Source: Natronocella acetinitrilica (GTDB lineage Bacteria > Pseudomonadota > Gammaproteobacteria > Nitrococcales > Aquisalimonadaceae). From it: DNA of 64,000 bases. The translations under genes and the position numbers were made by a program. Positions 49,455 through 57,692 of the stretch are shown here, one piece after another. Every line of letters starts with the position of its first letter. Positions within the stretch are counted from its first letter, which is position 1. The stretch covers positions 62,001-126,000 of the forward strand of contig NZ_JALJXV010000008.1 of assembly GCF_024170285.1 (NCBI RefSeq), read 5' to 3'. The notes under the pieces were generated by a model. That model saw only the letters and a list, made by a program, of their open reading frames with translations. It did not search any database and was not told the DNA's origin.

Positions 49455-50126
49455 TTACCGGTAGCGGCGAAACTGTGCCACCACCACCCCCTGGATCTGC
49501 ACTTGCTCCGGTGTATATCGCTGTACAGCATATTCCGGGTTGGCGGGGTGAAGGAACACAGCCTCCGGACTCTGCTGAATGAACTTCAGCGTGGCCTCGT
49601 CCCCGTCGATGAGAGCGACCACCATATCGCCATTTTTGGCCTGTTGCTTGTGCTCGACCAGCACCCAGTCGCCGTCCAGTACGCCAGCGTCGCGCATGGA
49701 GTCGCCGCGGACTTCCAGGGCGTAGGAGGCCCGTCCGCCATGGAGTTCCGACGGGATATTCAATGTGATCTCATCGGTCACGGCTTCGATAGGGCGACCG
49801 GCTGCGATCCGGCCGAGCAGCGGCAGTGATTCGGGGCTGTCGTGGTCGGGCTGGATCAGGTGGATGCCCCGGCGCCTTCCCTGGGTGGGCGCTACCAGTC
49901 CGGCGTTCACCAGGGCCTGGATATGCTTGTGCAGGGAGCCGCGTGAGCGCAGCCCCAACGCCTCGCATACTTCCATCAGCGTAGGCGCGGGCAAACCCTC
50001 AGCGGCGCGCTGGGAAAGCAGATCAAGAACCGCCTGCTGCCGCCGGGTCAATGAGGGCGCGGAATGCGTGGCCTGCGACTTGCCATGTTGCCCATGGCTG
50101 TGCGGGTGCGAATCCATGATCGGCAC
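49455..50126 (-). CDS. lexA: LexA repressor, atypical N-terminus
   Basis: SOS repressor, self-cleaving with RecA. 223 residues from GTG 50126; ATG 50117 is an alternative. The cleavage site Ala109-Gly110 (RIAAGRP), nucleophile Ser143 (GDSMRDAG) and Lys181 (EATLKF) are all in place with normal spacing. The N-terminus differs from E. coli LexA: a His-rich tail (five His in residues 7-21) precedes the winged helix, and the recognition region LRSRGSLHKHIQALV is not the FRSPNAAEEHL of enterobacteria; it is closer to alphaproteobacterial LexA. The divergent promoter region has matching GTTC-N7-GTTC boxes. Confidence 0.93.
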   Translation of the reverse strand: MPIMDSHPHSHGQHGKSQATHSAPSLTRRQQAVLDLLSQRAAEGLPAPTLMEVCEALGLRSRGSLHKHIQALVNAGLVAPTQGRRRGIHLIQPDHDSPESLPLLGRIAAGRPIEAVTDEITLNIPSELHGGRASYALEVRGDSMRDAGVLDGDWVLVEHKQQAKNGDMVVALIDGDEATLKFIQQSPEAVFLHPANPEYAVQRYTPEQVQIQGVVVAQFRRYR

Positions 50127-50142
50127 AGCTCCTCTCTTGTGT

Positions 50143-50193
50143 GTTCTCCATTTGTTCTCTACATTCAGCGGATCAGGAGAACAAATGGAGAAT
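50143..50193. promoter_or_regulatory. Paired inverted GTTC-N7-GTTC elements: candidate LexA operators
   Basis: Left element GTTCTCCATTTGTTC at 50143-50157 is an exact GTTC-N7-GTTC. The right element at 50179-50193 is its reverse complement with one base changed (GAAC-N7-GAAT). With flanks, 17 bases (50143-50159) are mirrored at 50177-50193. Centres are 36 bp apart. The pair fills the gap between lexA and the helicase gene (50127-50197). GTTC-N7-GTTC is the LexA box of alphaproteobacteria. The right element also contains the ribosome site (GGAG) of the helicase gene. Confidence 0.75.
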
Positions 50194-50197
50194 ACGC

Positions 50198-52612
50198 GTG
50201 GTCAGGCTGGCAGAACAAGCTGCGCCGAGCGCCGCTGACGACCCGGTACGTCGTCTCGCAGCCAGGCTCAAACGCAAGTACGGCAGCCGAGTTACCGGAG
50301 AGCTCGTGGCACCCGGCAGTCCGGGACGGTTCGAGCCGTTGCCTGATGAGCTGCATCCTGCGTTGCGGCAGGCACTGCATTCGCGGGGTGTCGACCAGCT
50401 GTATAGCCACCAGAGCCGGGCCTGGGGTCAGGTGCGGGCCGGTGTCGATAGCGTGATGGTCACTCCCACGGCCTCGGGCAAGACCCTCTGCTACAACCTT
50501 CCCGTGTTGCAGGCAGTGCTTGAGGGCGGTGGCAAGGCGCTTTACCTCTTCCCGACCAAGGCACTGTCGCAAGATCAGGTGGCCGAGTTGACCGAGCTCA
50601 ACCAGGCCGGTGAGCTTGGCATTCGGGCATACACCTTTGACGGCGATACGCCCGGCGATGCCCGTAAGGCGGTCCGCACCCATGGTGACATCGTCGTGTC
50701 GAATCCGGACATGCTGCATCAAGCGGTGTTGCCGCATCACACCAAATGGGCACAGTTCTTCGAGAATCTGCGTTTCGTTGTGATCGACGAGATGCACATC
50801 TACCGGGGTGTGTTCGGCGCTCACATGGCAAACCTGATGCGGCGGCTGGACCGCATCTGCCGGTTTTACGGCGCCCGGCCCGTGTTCGTGCTTTGCTCGG
50901 CGACCATCGCCAACCCTGAAGACCTGGCTGCGCGGCTGGTCGGGCGGCCGGTAACGGCAATCAGTGAAAGCGGGGCGCCAGTGGGAGAGCGGCATCTGTT
51001 GCTATGGAATCCCCCGGTGATCAACCCCGACCTGGGTATTCGTGCCTCGGCGCGGTCGCAGACCACGCGTATCGCCAGAACGGCAATCCGGGCAGGGCTC
51101 AAGACAATTCTCTTCGCGCAGTCCCGCCTGATGGTGGAAGTGCTGACCAAGTATCTGAAGGATGTCTTCGACGCCGACCCGCGCAAGCCAGCCCGGGTGA
51201 CGGCTTATCGTGGCGGCTACCTTCCCGTGGAGCGCAGGGCTGCCGAGAAGGCACTGCGTGCCGGGCGGGTGGACTGTGTTGTGTCCACCTCGGCGCTGGA
51301 ACTGGGCGTGGATATCGGCGCCCTGGATGTCTGCGTGCTGAACGGGTATCCCGGCAGCATCGCAGCGACCTGGCAGCGTCTGGGCAGGGCCGGGCGCCGG
51401 CAGCGCGCCGCACTTGGCGTGCTGGTGGCTTCCAGCCAGCCGCTGGATCAATACATTATCCGCAATCCGGAATTCTTTCTCGGCGCTTCTCCAGAGCACG
51501 CCCGTATCGATCCGGACCAGTTGCTCATCCTGCTGGATCACGTGCGCTGCGCGGCCTTCGAGTTGCCCTTTCAGAGGGGTGAGCGATTCGGTGGCGAGAA
51601 TCTGGAGGAGCTGCTGGCATACCTGGAAGAGCAGGGGGTCGTGCATCGCGAGGCGGATGCCTGGCACTGGATGGCAGACAGTTACCCGGCCCACAGCGTC
51701 AGCCTGCGCTCTGTGGCGGAAGGCAACTTTGTGGTGATCGATGCCACCAACGGGGGCAAGCAGATCATTGCCGAGGTGGACTACACCAGCGCCGCGGAGA
51801 CGATCTACGAGGGCGCGATCTACATGCGCCAGGCCAATCCCTACCAGGTGGAGCGGCTTGACTGGGTGGGCCGCAAGGCCTACGTGCGTCAAACCCGCGC
51901 CGATTACTACACTGACGCCATTGACTACACGCGCCTGCGGATTCTGGAAAACTTCGAATCCGCCCCGGTGGTTGCCAGCAGCACCTCCAGGGGCGAAGTT
52001 CATGTGGTAAGGCGGATTCCGGGCTACAAGAAGATCCGATACTACAGCCACGAGAACATCGGCTACGGCAATATCAACCTGCCGGACCAGGAGATGCACA
52101 CCACGTCGGTATGGTGGGAACTGGCTCCTGGCGTGCTGGAAGCGCGCTTTACCTCCCGACAACAGGCCCTGGATGGATTCCTCGGCGCGGCCTATGCCAT
52201 GCACCATGTTGCTGCATTGCGAGTGATGGCTGATCCAGGTGATCTGGGGCGATCGGTGGGCGACGGGGATGGCCGTTGGTTTGCAACGGTGGGCTCGGAC
52301 GGGCGGGGCCGGATTCTCGGCCCCGAGGGAAGTCCAAGGGATCCGGCGTCCGAAGCCCGGTTTCGACCCGCCGTGTTTCTGTACGACAACTATCCCGGCG
52401 GCATCGGATTTTCGGCGCCGCTTTACGAACAACGGGATGCCGTGGTCGGCGGCGCTCGCGATCTGGTGGCCCGGTGTGACTGTGCCCATGGTTGCCCGGC
52501 TTGTGTCGGGCCCATACTCGCGTCCGACGAAGTGCGTGGCTATTCGCCGAAATCAGTGACTGCGACGGTGCTGGACACCATGCTGAGCCATGCCGTTACG
52601 CACGCGTCTTGA
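50198..52612 (+). CDS. DEAD/DEAH-box helicase with C-terminal DUF1998/Zn-binding domain, MrfA (YprA)-like
   Basis: 804 residues from GTG 50198 (GGAG 7 bp upstream). Helicase motifs: MVTPTASGKTLCYN (Walker A, about residue 90), VVIDEMHIYRG (motif II), LCSATI (III), STSALELGVDIGALD and TWQRLGRAGRR (V, VI). The C-terminal region ends with a cysteine cluster CDCAHGCPAC (about residues 766-775), typical of the MrfA Zn-binding/DUF1998 domain. Bacillus MrfA (YprA) removes mitomycin C adducts together with the exonuclease MrfB (YprB). Here the next gene is an MrfB-like exonuclease, overlapping by 23 bp, and lexA is divergent with shared operators. Confidence 0.9.
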   Translation: MVRLAEQAAPSAADDPVRRLAARLKRKYGSRVTGELVAPGSPGRFEPLPDELHPALRQALHSRGVDQLYSHQSRAWGQVRAGVDSVMVTPTASGKTLCYNLPVLQAVLEGGGKALYLFPTKALSQDQVAELTELNQAGELGIRAYTFDGDTPGDARKAVRTHGDIVVSNPDMLHQAVLPHHTKWAQFFENLRFVVIDEMHIYRGVFGAHMANLMRRLDRICRFYGARPVFVLCSATIANPEDLAARLVGRPVTAISESGAPVGERHLLLWNPPVINPDLGIRASARSQTTRIARTAIRAGLKTILFAQSRLMVEVLTKYLKDVFDADPRKPARVTAYRGGYLPVERRAAEKALRAGRVDCVVSTSALELGVDIGALDVCVLNGYPGSIAATWQRLGRAGRRQRAALGVLVASSQPLDQYIIRNPEFFLGASPEHARIDPDQLLILLDHVRCAAFELPFQRGERFGGENLEELLAYLEEQGVVHREADAWHWMADSYPAHSVSLRSVAEGNFVVIDATNGGKQIIAEVDYTSAAETIYEGAIYMRQANPYQVERLDWVGRKAYVRQTRADYYTDAIDYTRLRILENFESAPVVASSTSRGEVHVVRRIPGYKKIRYYSHENIGYGNINLPDQEMHTTSVWWELAPGVLEARFTSRQQALDGFLGAAYAMHHVAALRVMADPGDLGRSVGDGDGRWFATVGSDGRGRILGPEGSPRDPASEARFRPAVFLYDNYPGGIGFSAPLYEQRDAVVGGARDLVARCDCAHGCPACVGPILASDEVRGYSPKSVTATVLDTMLSHAVTHAS

Positions 52613-53573
52613 TGCGCTCCGTCGTGCCGCTGGCACCGAACCGGGACCGGCGGAGGCAAACACAACGGCTCTGGCCAGGCGGCTCGGGCAGTTGCGCGCA
52701 CCCGGGCAGGGCACTCCGACGCGGCGAGCCTGTCGGGATAACGCCGCCACGGCGCTCGCCGGGAGCCTCGGTGCTACTGTGCTCGGCCCCGGGGTATTGG
52801 TCATGGAGAAGCGCTGGCCCCTAGTTCACCAGCATGGGAGTTGGCCCGTCGCACTGTCGGGCGTCATTCCCGAGACCCTTATGCCGCAACGGCTCCCGAA
52901 GACCGGATTGGTCGGCTATTTCGATACCGAGACGTCCGGGCTCAGTGGCGGCGCTGGAACCGTGATTCTCAATTGTGGTCTCGCCTGGCGTGAGGGTGCC
53001 GCACTGGTGCTGCGACAGTGGCTGCTCACTGCATTTTCCGGCGAGGCTGCCATGCTGCGGGACCTGCTGCCCCGCCTTGCGGCTGTGGGTGTACTCGTCA
53101 CGTACAACGGCACAACCTTCGATTTGCCTTTGCTGCGCGATCGGCTGCGCTTTCACGGCATTACCACCATGGCCGAACCCGCTCATGTGGATCTGCTGCA
53201 CCCGGTGCGGCGATTGTTCGCTCGTGTCTGGCCCCGGTGCCGCCTGGTCGATGTCGAGCAGCGGTTGCTTGGCTTCCATCGAAATGACGATATGCCGGGG
53301 AGCGAAGTGCCTGCGGCATGGCGAAACTGGTTATCGGGCAGGCCGGCGCATGGCTTTCAGCGGGTGCCTGAGCACAACGCCCTGGATGTGCTCAGTCTGG
53401 CAGTCCTTCCCTCGGCGCTGGCACGGGTGCTGGAAGACCCCCTTGCCTACAGTGCCAGGCCCATCGCCGCTGCCCGTATGCTGCGGCAGGCTGGCAAGCA
53501 CCAGTACTGCCATCGCATACTGAACGGGATCAACGCCCAGCAGTGGCTGGACCTACCCGACCCGATTGCCTGA
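52590..53573 (+). CDS. RNase H-like DEDD exonuclease, MrfB (YprB)-like
   Basis: 327 residues. The exonuclease core shows GYFDTETSGLSGGAGT (Asp and Glu of motif I, about residue 109), VTYNGTTFDLPLLRDR (motif II Asp, about 171) and EHNALDVLSLAVL (motif III His/Asp, about 259). This is the YprB ribonuclease-H-like pattern. About 100 N-terminal residues have low similarity to anything I know, and the tetratricopeptide part of Bacillus MrfB is reduced to a short C-terminal helical stretch. ATG 52590 lies inside the helicase gene with no ribosome site, so translation is probably coupled. Confidence 0.85.
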   Translation: MPLRTRLDALRRAAGTEPGPAEANTTALARRLGQLRAPGQGTPTRRACRDNAATALAGSLGATVLGPGVLVMEKRWPLVHQHGSWPVALSGVIPETLMPQRLPKTGLVGYFDTETSGLSGGAGTVILNCGLAWREGAALVLRQWLLTAFSGEAAMLRDLLPRLAAVGVLVTYNGTTFDLPLLRDRLRFHGITTMAEPAHVDLLHPVRRLFARVWPRCRLVDVEQRLLGFHRNDDMPGSEVPAAWRNWLSGRPAHGFQRVPEHNALDVLSLAVLPSALARVLEDPLAYSARPIAAARMLRQAGKHQYCHRILNGINAQQWLDLPDPIA

Positions 53574-53650
53574 CACATCCCTTTCCTGATCAGGCTGTGC
53601 TATTTCTTGTGAAGAAAGATCGAACACATTCCGTTCCTGCCCGAGCCGCC

Positions 53651-54037
53651 ATGATGGATGAGTTGCTGATTCGGAAATTGCAGATTCAGCCCGGTATGCG
53701 CGGGACGCTGTTATTTTCTCCGCCTGGCTTTGTGCGCAGGCTGGAGCACCCGGGAATTCACCTTGATGCGGGCCAGCGACTCGACTTTCTGTTGCTATTC
53801 GTTTCCAATGCCGGCGAATTACAGTCACGATTCCTTGGTGCGCATAGACGCCTGCGCTATGACGGTTTGCTCTGGATCTGCTTCCCCAAGCCCCCGGCCG
53901 TTCGGGATGACGACCTCAGCCATGACAACGGCTGGTCCTGCGTCACCCGACGCGGCCTTGCCGGTGTGGCGAGAGTCTCCCTGGACCTGCGATGGGCGGC
54001 AACGCGCTTTCGACCGCGGGAGCGGCTGGCGCGGTGA
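53651..54037 (+). CDS. DUF3052-like protein
   Basis: 128 residues. The second half has the DUF3052 pattern: LLWICFPKPPAVRDDDLSHDNGWSCV, a GLAGVARVSLDLRWAATRFRP end; the first half (MDELLIRKLQIQPGMRGTLLFSPPGF) matches its usual opening (KLGLKPGQ...). The family has no known function. The start is ATG 53651 or 53654; the ribosome site is not clear. It follows the MrfB-like gene by 77 bp on the same strand and could be in the same transcript. Confidence 0.7.
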   Translation: MMDELLIRKLQIQPGMRGTLLFSPPGFVRRLEHPGIHLDAGQRLDFLLLFVSNAGELQSRFLGAHRRLRYDGLLWICFPKPPAVRDDDLSHDNGWSCVTRRGLAGVARVSLDLRWAATRFRPRERLAR

Positions 54038-54098
54038 CTCCGCAACGTCGGTAGACTGCTGTCGTCGGCAAGACTGCAAATCCACCGCGAGCATGTGA

Positions 54099-54833
54099 AT
54101 GATTCAGTGTCTCCTTGATGCAGTCGCTGTTATGCGTGGTGACTTCCAGGACAAGTTCGGCACCCCCAGGCAGCCCGGTCTGGTGCCATCGGCCAGAGGT
54201 CGGGTGGTGTTGTTGCCGCCCTATGATCAACCTGCCGCAGTTGCCGGACTTGAGCAGTATTCCCACCTCTGGTTGCTGTTCTGGTGTCACGCCAATCGGT
54301 CAGAGGATGTCCGGCTGACGGTTCGTCCCCCACGGTTGGGCGGCAACCGACGGCTCGGGGTGTTCGCCACGCGCACCCCGTACCGGCCGAATCCCATCGG
54401 GCTGTCTCTGGTGCGCTTCCGCGGGGTCGCGGTGGAGAGGGGGGAGATGTATCTCAAGGTAGAGGGGGCCGATATCGTTGACGGAACGCCGATTCTGGAC
54501 ATCAAACCCTATCTGCCCTACGCCGACCAGGTTGCCGGCGCACAGGCACCCGAGGCCTTCTCCGCGTCGCCGCCGGTCCAATACCGGATCATCTTCAGCC
54601 CTGAGGCCGCCGTCGAACTGCAACGACACCCTGATGGCGAGCGTCTTCGCTGCCTGATTGAGGAGGTTCTGGCGCTGGACCCCAGGCCTGCCTACCACGC
54701 GGATGGAACAGGGCGGCAATACGGGATGCGACTGGCGGGGCTGGAGATCAACTGGGCGTTGGCGGGTGATGCGATACAGGTTATCGGACTCAAGCCTGCA
54801 GACGATCATGCGGCGACGGATTCAGCAAGGTGA
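54099..54833 (+). CDS. trmO: tRNA (N6-threonylcarbamoyladenosine-37-N6)-methyltransferase TrmO
   Basis: SAM-dependent N6-methylation of t6A37 in tRNA-Thr(GGU). 244 residues (E. coli TrmO 235). Signatures: DKFGTPRQPGLVPSARG, LEQYSHLWLLFWCH, VRPPRLGGNRRLGVFATRTPYRPNPIGLSLV, DGTPILDIKPYLPYAD, and the C-terminal DPRPAYHADGTGRQYG. ATG 54099 fits the family start. A perfect hairpin covers the stop codon. Confidence 0.93.
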   Translation: MIQCLLDAVAVMRGDFQDKFGTPRQPGLVPSARGRVVLLPPYDQPAAVAGLEQYSHLWLLFWCHANRSEDVRLTVRPPRLGGNRRLGVFATRTPYRPNPIGLSLVRFRGVAVERGEMYLKVEGADIVDGTPILDIKPYLPYADQVAGAQAPEAFSASPPVQYRIIFSPEAAVELQRHPDGERLRCLIEEVLALDPRPAYHADGTGRQYGMRLAGLEINWALAGDAIQVIGLKPADDHAATDSAR

Positions 54834-54859
54834 CATGCTGGCGGCAAGTCACCTTGCTG
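54823..54859. repeat. Perfect hairpin over the trmO stop codon
   Basis: CAGCAAGGTGAC (54823-54834) and GTCACCTTGCTG (54848-54859) form a perfect 12-bp stem with a 13-base loop. The trmO TGA (54831-54833) is in the left arm, and the right arm ends 9 bp before the stop of the convergent small gene. No T-run is present on either side. Confidence 0.7.
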
Positions 54860-54867
54860 ATGTCGTT

Positions 54868-55176
54868 TCAGTTCTGCCGCTCTTCTATGTAGAGAAGCTG
54901 CAGGCCGGATTCCTCGACGGCGCGCTCGAGAGCGGACCGGCTGAACAGGCCGCGGCTGCGAACCACAAGTACACTGCGGTCCATGTCGATATTCTGCAGG
55001 GTGATTCGTGGAAGGTCCTGCACGGGACGCGTCTGCGTCCAGGCACGCCCAGCCGGTGGCAGACCGCGCACATGGACTTCATACACAGTCCCACCACTGA
55101 CGTGGTTACTACCCATCGCAGGCCCTGCACCCAGGAGCAGGCCGATGGCCAGAAACATGGTGATAAGGTGTCGCAT
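54868..55176 (-). CDS. Small exported protein of unknown function
   Basis: 102 residues from ATG 55176 with a strong GGGAGGG 8 bp upstream. A signal peptide is clear (hydrophobic residues 5-17, cleavage after AMG at about 22). The mature part of about 80 residues has alternating hydrophobic strands (GGTVYEVHVRGLPP, ITLQNIDMDRSVLVVRSRG) and a C-terminal helix. I do not recognise a family. It is a stand-alone minus-strand gene, convergent with trmO and divergent from the acylase gene. Confidence 0.72.
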   Translation of the reverse strand: MRHLITMFLAIGLLLGAGPAMGSNHVSGGTVYEVHVRGLPPAGRAWTQTRPVQDLPRITLQNIDMDRSVLVVRSRGLFSRSALERAVEESGLQLLYIEERQN

Positions 55177-55280
55177 CTCTTTAACCCTCCCGTCATTATT
55201 TTATCTGAGGAGACACTGGACGTTGCGCGCTTTCGCCGGATGAGACCGACGAGCTTGAATCAACGCCGGGATTATTGCAC

Positions 55281-57692
55281 ATGATACGCCCGCGTTCCGT
55301 AGCCATCGTGACTGGTCTGATCTGTCTCGCCTGCCTTGGGGGCTGGATCTGGCTCTACAGCCTCATTCAGTTCCAGGAGTCCGGTGAATTACCGGTTCCC
55401 GGCTTGACGGAAGCGGTGGAGGTCTTGCGTGACGGGCGGGGGATTCCCTACCTGTTTGCCGCCAACACCCGTGACGTCTATATCGCCCAGGGGTTCATCA
55501 CCGCCCAGCATCGGCTGTTTCAACTGGAGGTTTATCGGCGCCTGCTCGAGGGCCGACTGGCGGAGGTGCTTGGTGAGACGGCGCTGGGCTCCGATCGACG
55601 GCAGCGTATCCTCAATCCGGCGGGTCATGCGCGGGCTCATTGGCAGCGACTCGAACCGGCTGATCGCATCGCCTTGCAGGCCTATGTCGATGGGGTGAAT
55701 GCCTACGTTGAGCACTACGGCCACGAACACCATCTCGAGTTTCGCCTGTTGGGAATGGAGGCAGAGCCCTGGGAACCCGAGGACCTCCTGGCCATCGCGC
55801 ATTTCGTTGCATCCACCCAGAGCCAGAGCTTTACGTCGGCGGCGGTCATGCAGCGCATTGTCGATCGGATTGGCATCAGCAATGCCCGGATACTGTTCCC
55901 GCACCTGGGGGCCCTGGAGCCCGAGCCGGTCTCGACTCACGCGGGCGCCTCGATTGACGCTGCCGGCGACGGCGATAGTAGCGAGCTTGGAACACAACCA
56001 TCCGGCCCCGGGTTTGGCAGCAATGCCTGGGCGTTGGCCCCGTCGCGGGCGACTGGCGGCGCAGCCGTACTCGGCAATGATCCCCACCTCGACGCCCGCA
56101 CACTGCCGGGGATCTGGCACCCGATCGGTCTTTACACCCCGGAGCGTCGCGCTATCGGCGCCGCGGTTCCCGGGCTCCCCGGCCTACTGGTGGGGCGTAA
56201 CGAGTCCGTCGCCTTTGGCGTCACCAATGCCTACGGCGATACCCAGGATCTGTACCTCGAGGTGCTGGATCCGGATGATCCCACACGCTACCTGGACGGT
56301 GAGCGGTCGTTGCGCCTGGTCATCCGCGAGGAGCGCATTCGGGTGGCCGACGCCGCCGCGCCCGACGGCTACCGGGATGAGATCCTGCGCGTCAGGGAGA
56401 CGCGGCGTGGCCCGATCGTGTCCGACCTCCCGGCCATGGCTGCAACGGGACACTTGATGAGCTTGCGCTGGACGGCAGCAGAGCCCGAAGCCACGGGTAG
56501 TCGCCTTGGTTTTGACCGGCTCTGGCAGGCCGACTCGGTCTCGCAGTTACTTGAGGCGGCGCGGGATATCGGTTTGCTGACCCTGCACGTCGTCTATGCA
56601 GCGGACACCGGGGAGATTGGCTCCCAGGCCACCGGGCGTATTCCGGTTAGGGCCAGGGGCGATAGCAGTCTGCCTCGCCGGGTCGACGGTGCGGATGACT
56701 GGGTGGGGTGGATTCCACCCCAGTGGATGCCGGGGGAGCGTGATCCTGCGGTGGGCTGGGTAGCCGCCGCCAACCACGATACCCGGCCGGCTTATTTTCC
56801 GTTCCAGTATTCGGAATTCTTCGCACCCGGCTACCGCTATCGCCGACTCGTGGAACTGCTGGACAGGGATGTCCCCCTGTCGCCGGCAGAACAATGGCGC
56901 ATCATGCTGGACCGTCGCAACCTTCAGGCAGAACGGTTGACGCCCGGTTTCGTCGCTGCGGCGGATCGCTTGCTGGCCACTGGCAGGGGCGGGGAGACCC
57001 TGGGCCGGGCGCGGGGCCTGCTGGCCGCCTGGGACTTCGAGGATCGCGCCGACCGTCCGGAATCCCTGATCTACCAGCACGCCTACCGGGAGTTGAGCCG
57101 CCGAATCATGGTAGATGTCCTCGGCGAGGGTCTCACCCGCGCTTACCTGTCGCATACCTACCTGTGGAAAGAACGCCTGGACGATATCCTCTCGGCGGGG
57201 GATCGGACTCCATGGCGTGGGCCTGATGCACCGTCGCCCGATGCGGTGTTCGAGTCTGCACTGATGGCTGCGCTGGACACACTGGCCGCCGAGCATGGTA
57301 ATGATGTCGATCGGTGGCGATGGGGGGATGCGCATCGGATCCGGTTTACCAGCCCCATACGGCCCGAGGGGTGGGGCCGGGATTTCCTCGGTGGCGGTGA
57401 GCACCCCTACGATGGTTCCGGCGAGACCCTGCTGCGCGCCGCCCATGGCTGGCATGGTTCCTTCGACGTGCAGTTGCATGATTCACTGCGTTTTCGGGCC
57501 GACATGGGAGATAACGAGGCCGTGCAGGCATCCCTGGCCGGTGGCGTGGTCGGACGCCAGTTCCATCGGCATTTCCGGGATGGCCTGTCGGCCTGGTTAT
57601 CAGGTGAGGCGGAAACCTGGTGGTTCTCCGAGGAACAGGTTCGCGCCAATGCTCGCCGTTCGGCCCGGCTGGTACCTGTGGAGAGTCCATGA
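55281..57692 (+). CDS. Penicillin-acylase-family N-terminal nucleophile hydrolase
   Basis: 803 residues. A hydrophobic segment at residues 7-27 is a signal peptide or membrane anchor. The alpha-chain part carries FITAQHRLFQLEVYRRLLEGRLAE; autocleavage is predicted at Gly246-Ser247 (GFGSNAWAL), which makes Ser247 the nucleophile, followed by GNDPHLDARTLPGIWH in the beta chain. Members hydrolyse beta-lactam side chains or long-chain acyl-homoserine lactones; substrate cannot be told here. The stop overlaps the tmcA start (ATGA, 57689-57692). Confidence 0.9.
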   Translation: MIRPRSVAIVTGLICLACLGGWIWLYSLIQFQESGELPVPGLTEAVEVLRDGRGIPYLFAANTRDVYIAQGFITAQHRLFQLEVYRRLLEGRLAEVLGETALGSDRRQRILNPAGHARAHWQRLEPADRIALQAYVDGVNAYVEHYGHEHHLEFRLLGMEAEPWEPEDLLAIAHFVASTQSQSFTSAAVMQRIVDRIGISNARILFPHLGALEPEPVSTHAGASIDAAGDGDSSELGTQPSGPGFGSNAWALAPSRATGGAAVLGNDPHLDARTLPGIWHPIGLYTPERRAIGAAVPGLPGLLVGRNESVAFGVTNAYGDTQDLYLEVLDPDDPTRYLDGERSLRLVIREERIRVADAAAPDGYRDEILRVRETRRGPIVSDLPAMAATGHLMSLRWTAAEPEATGSRLGFDRLWQADSVSQLLEAARDIGLLTLHVVYAADTGEIGSQATGRIPVRARGDSSLPRRVDGADDWVGWIPPQWMPGERDPAVGWVAAANHDTRPAYFPFQYSEFFAPGYRYRRLVELLDRDVPLSPAEQWRIMLDRRNLQAERLTPGFVAAADRLLATGRGGETLGRARGLLAAWDFEDRADRPESLIYQHAYRELSRRIMVDVLGEGLTRAYLSHTYLWKERLDDILSAGDRTPWRGPDAPSPDAVFESALMAALDTLAAEHGNDVDRWRWGDAHRIRFTSPIRPEGWGRDFLGGGEHPYDGSGETLLRAAHGWHGSFDVQLHDSLRFRADMGDNEAVQASLAGGVVGRQFHRHFRDGLSAWLSGEAETWWFSEEQVRANARRSARLVPVESP

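Noticed and set aside
50198-53573. DISARM- or Dpd-type phage defence, because of the DUF1998 helicase
   Set aside because: DISARM splits helicase and DUF1998 into separate genes and adds a methyltransferase and a phospholipase-D protein; here a fused helicase is followed by a DEDD exonuclease, which fits MrfA/MrfB repair.
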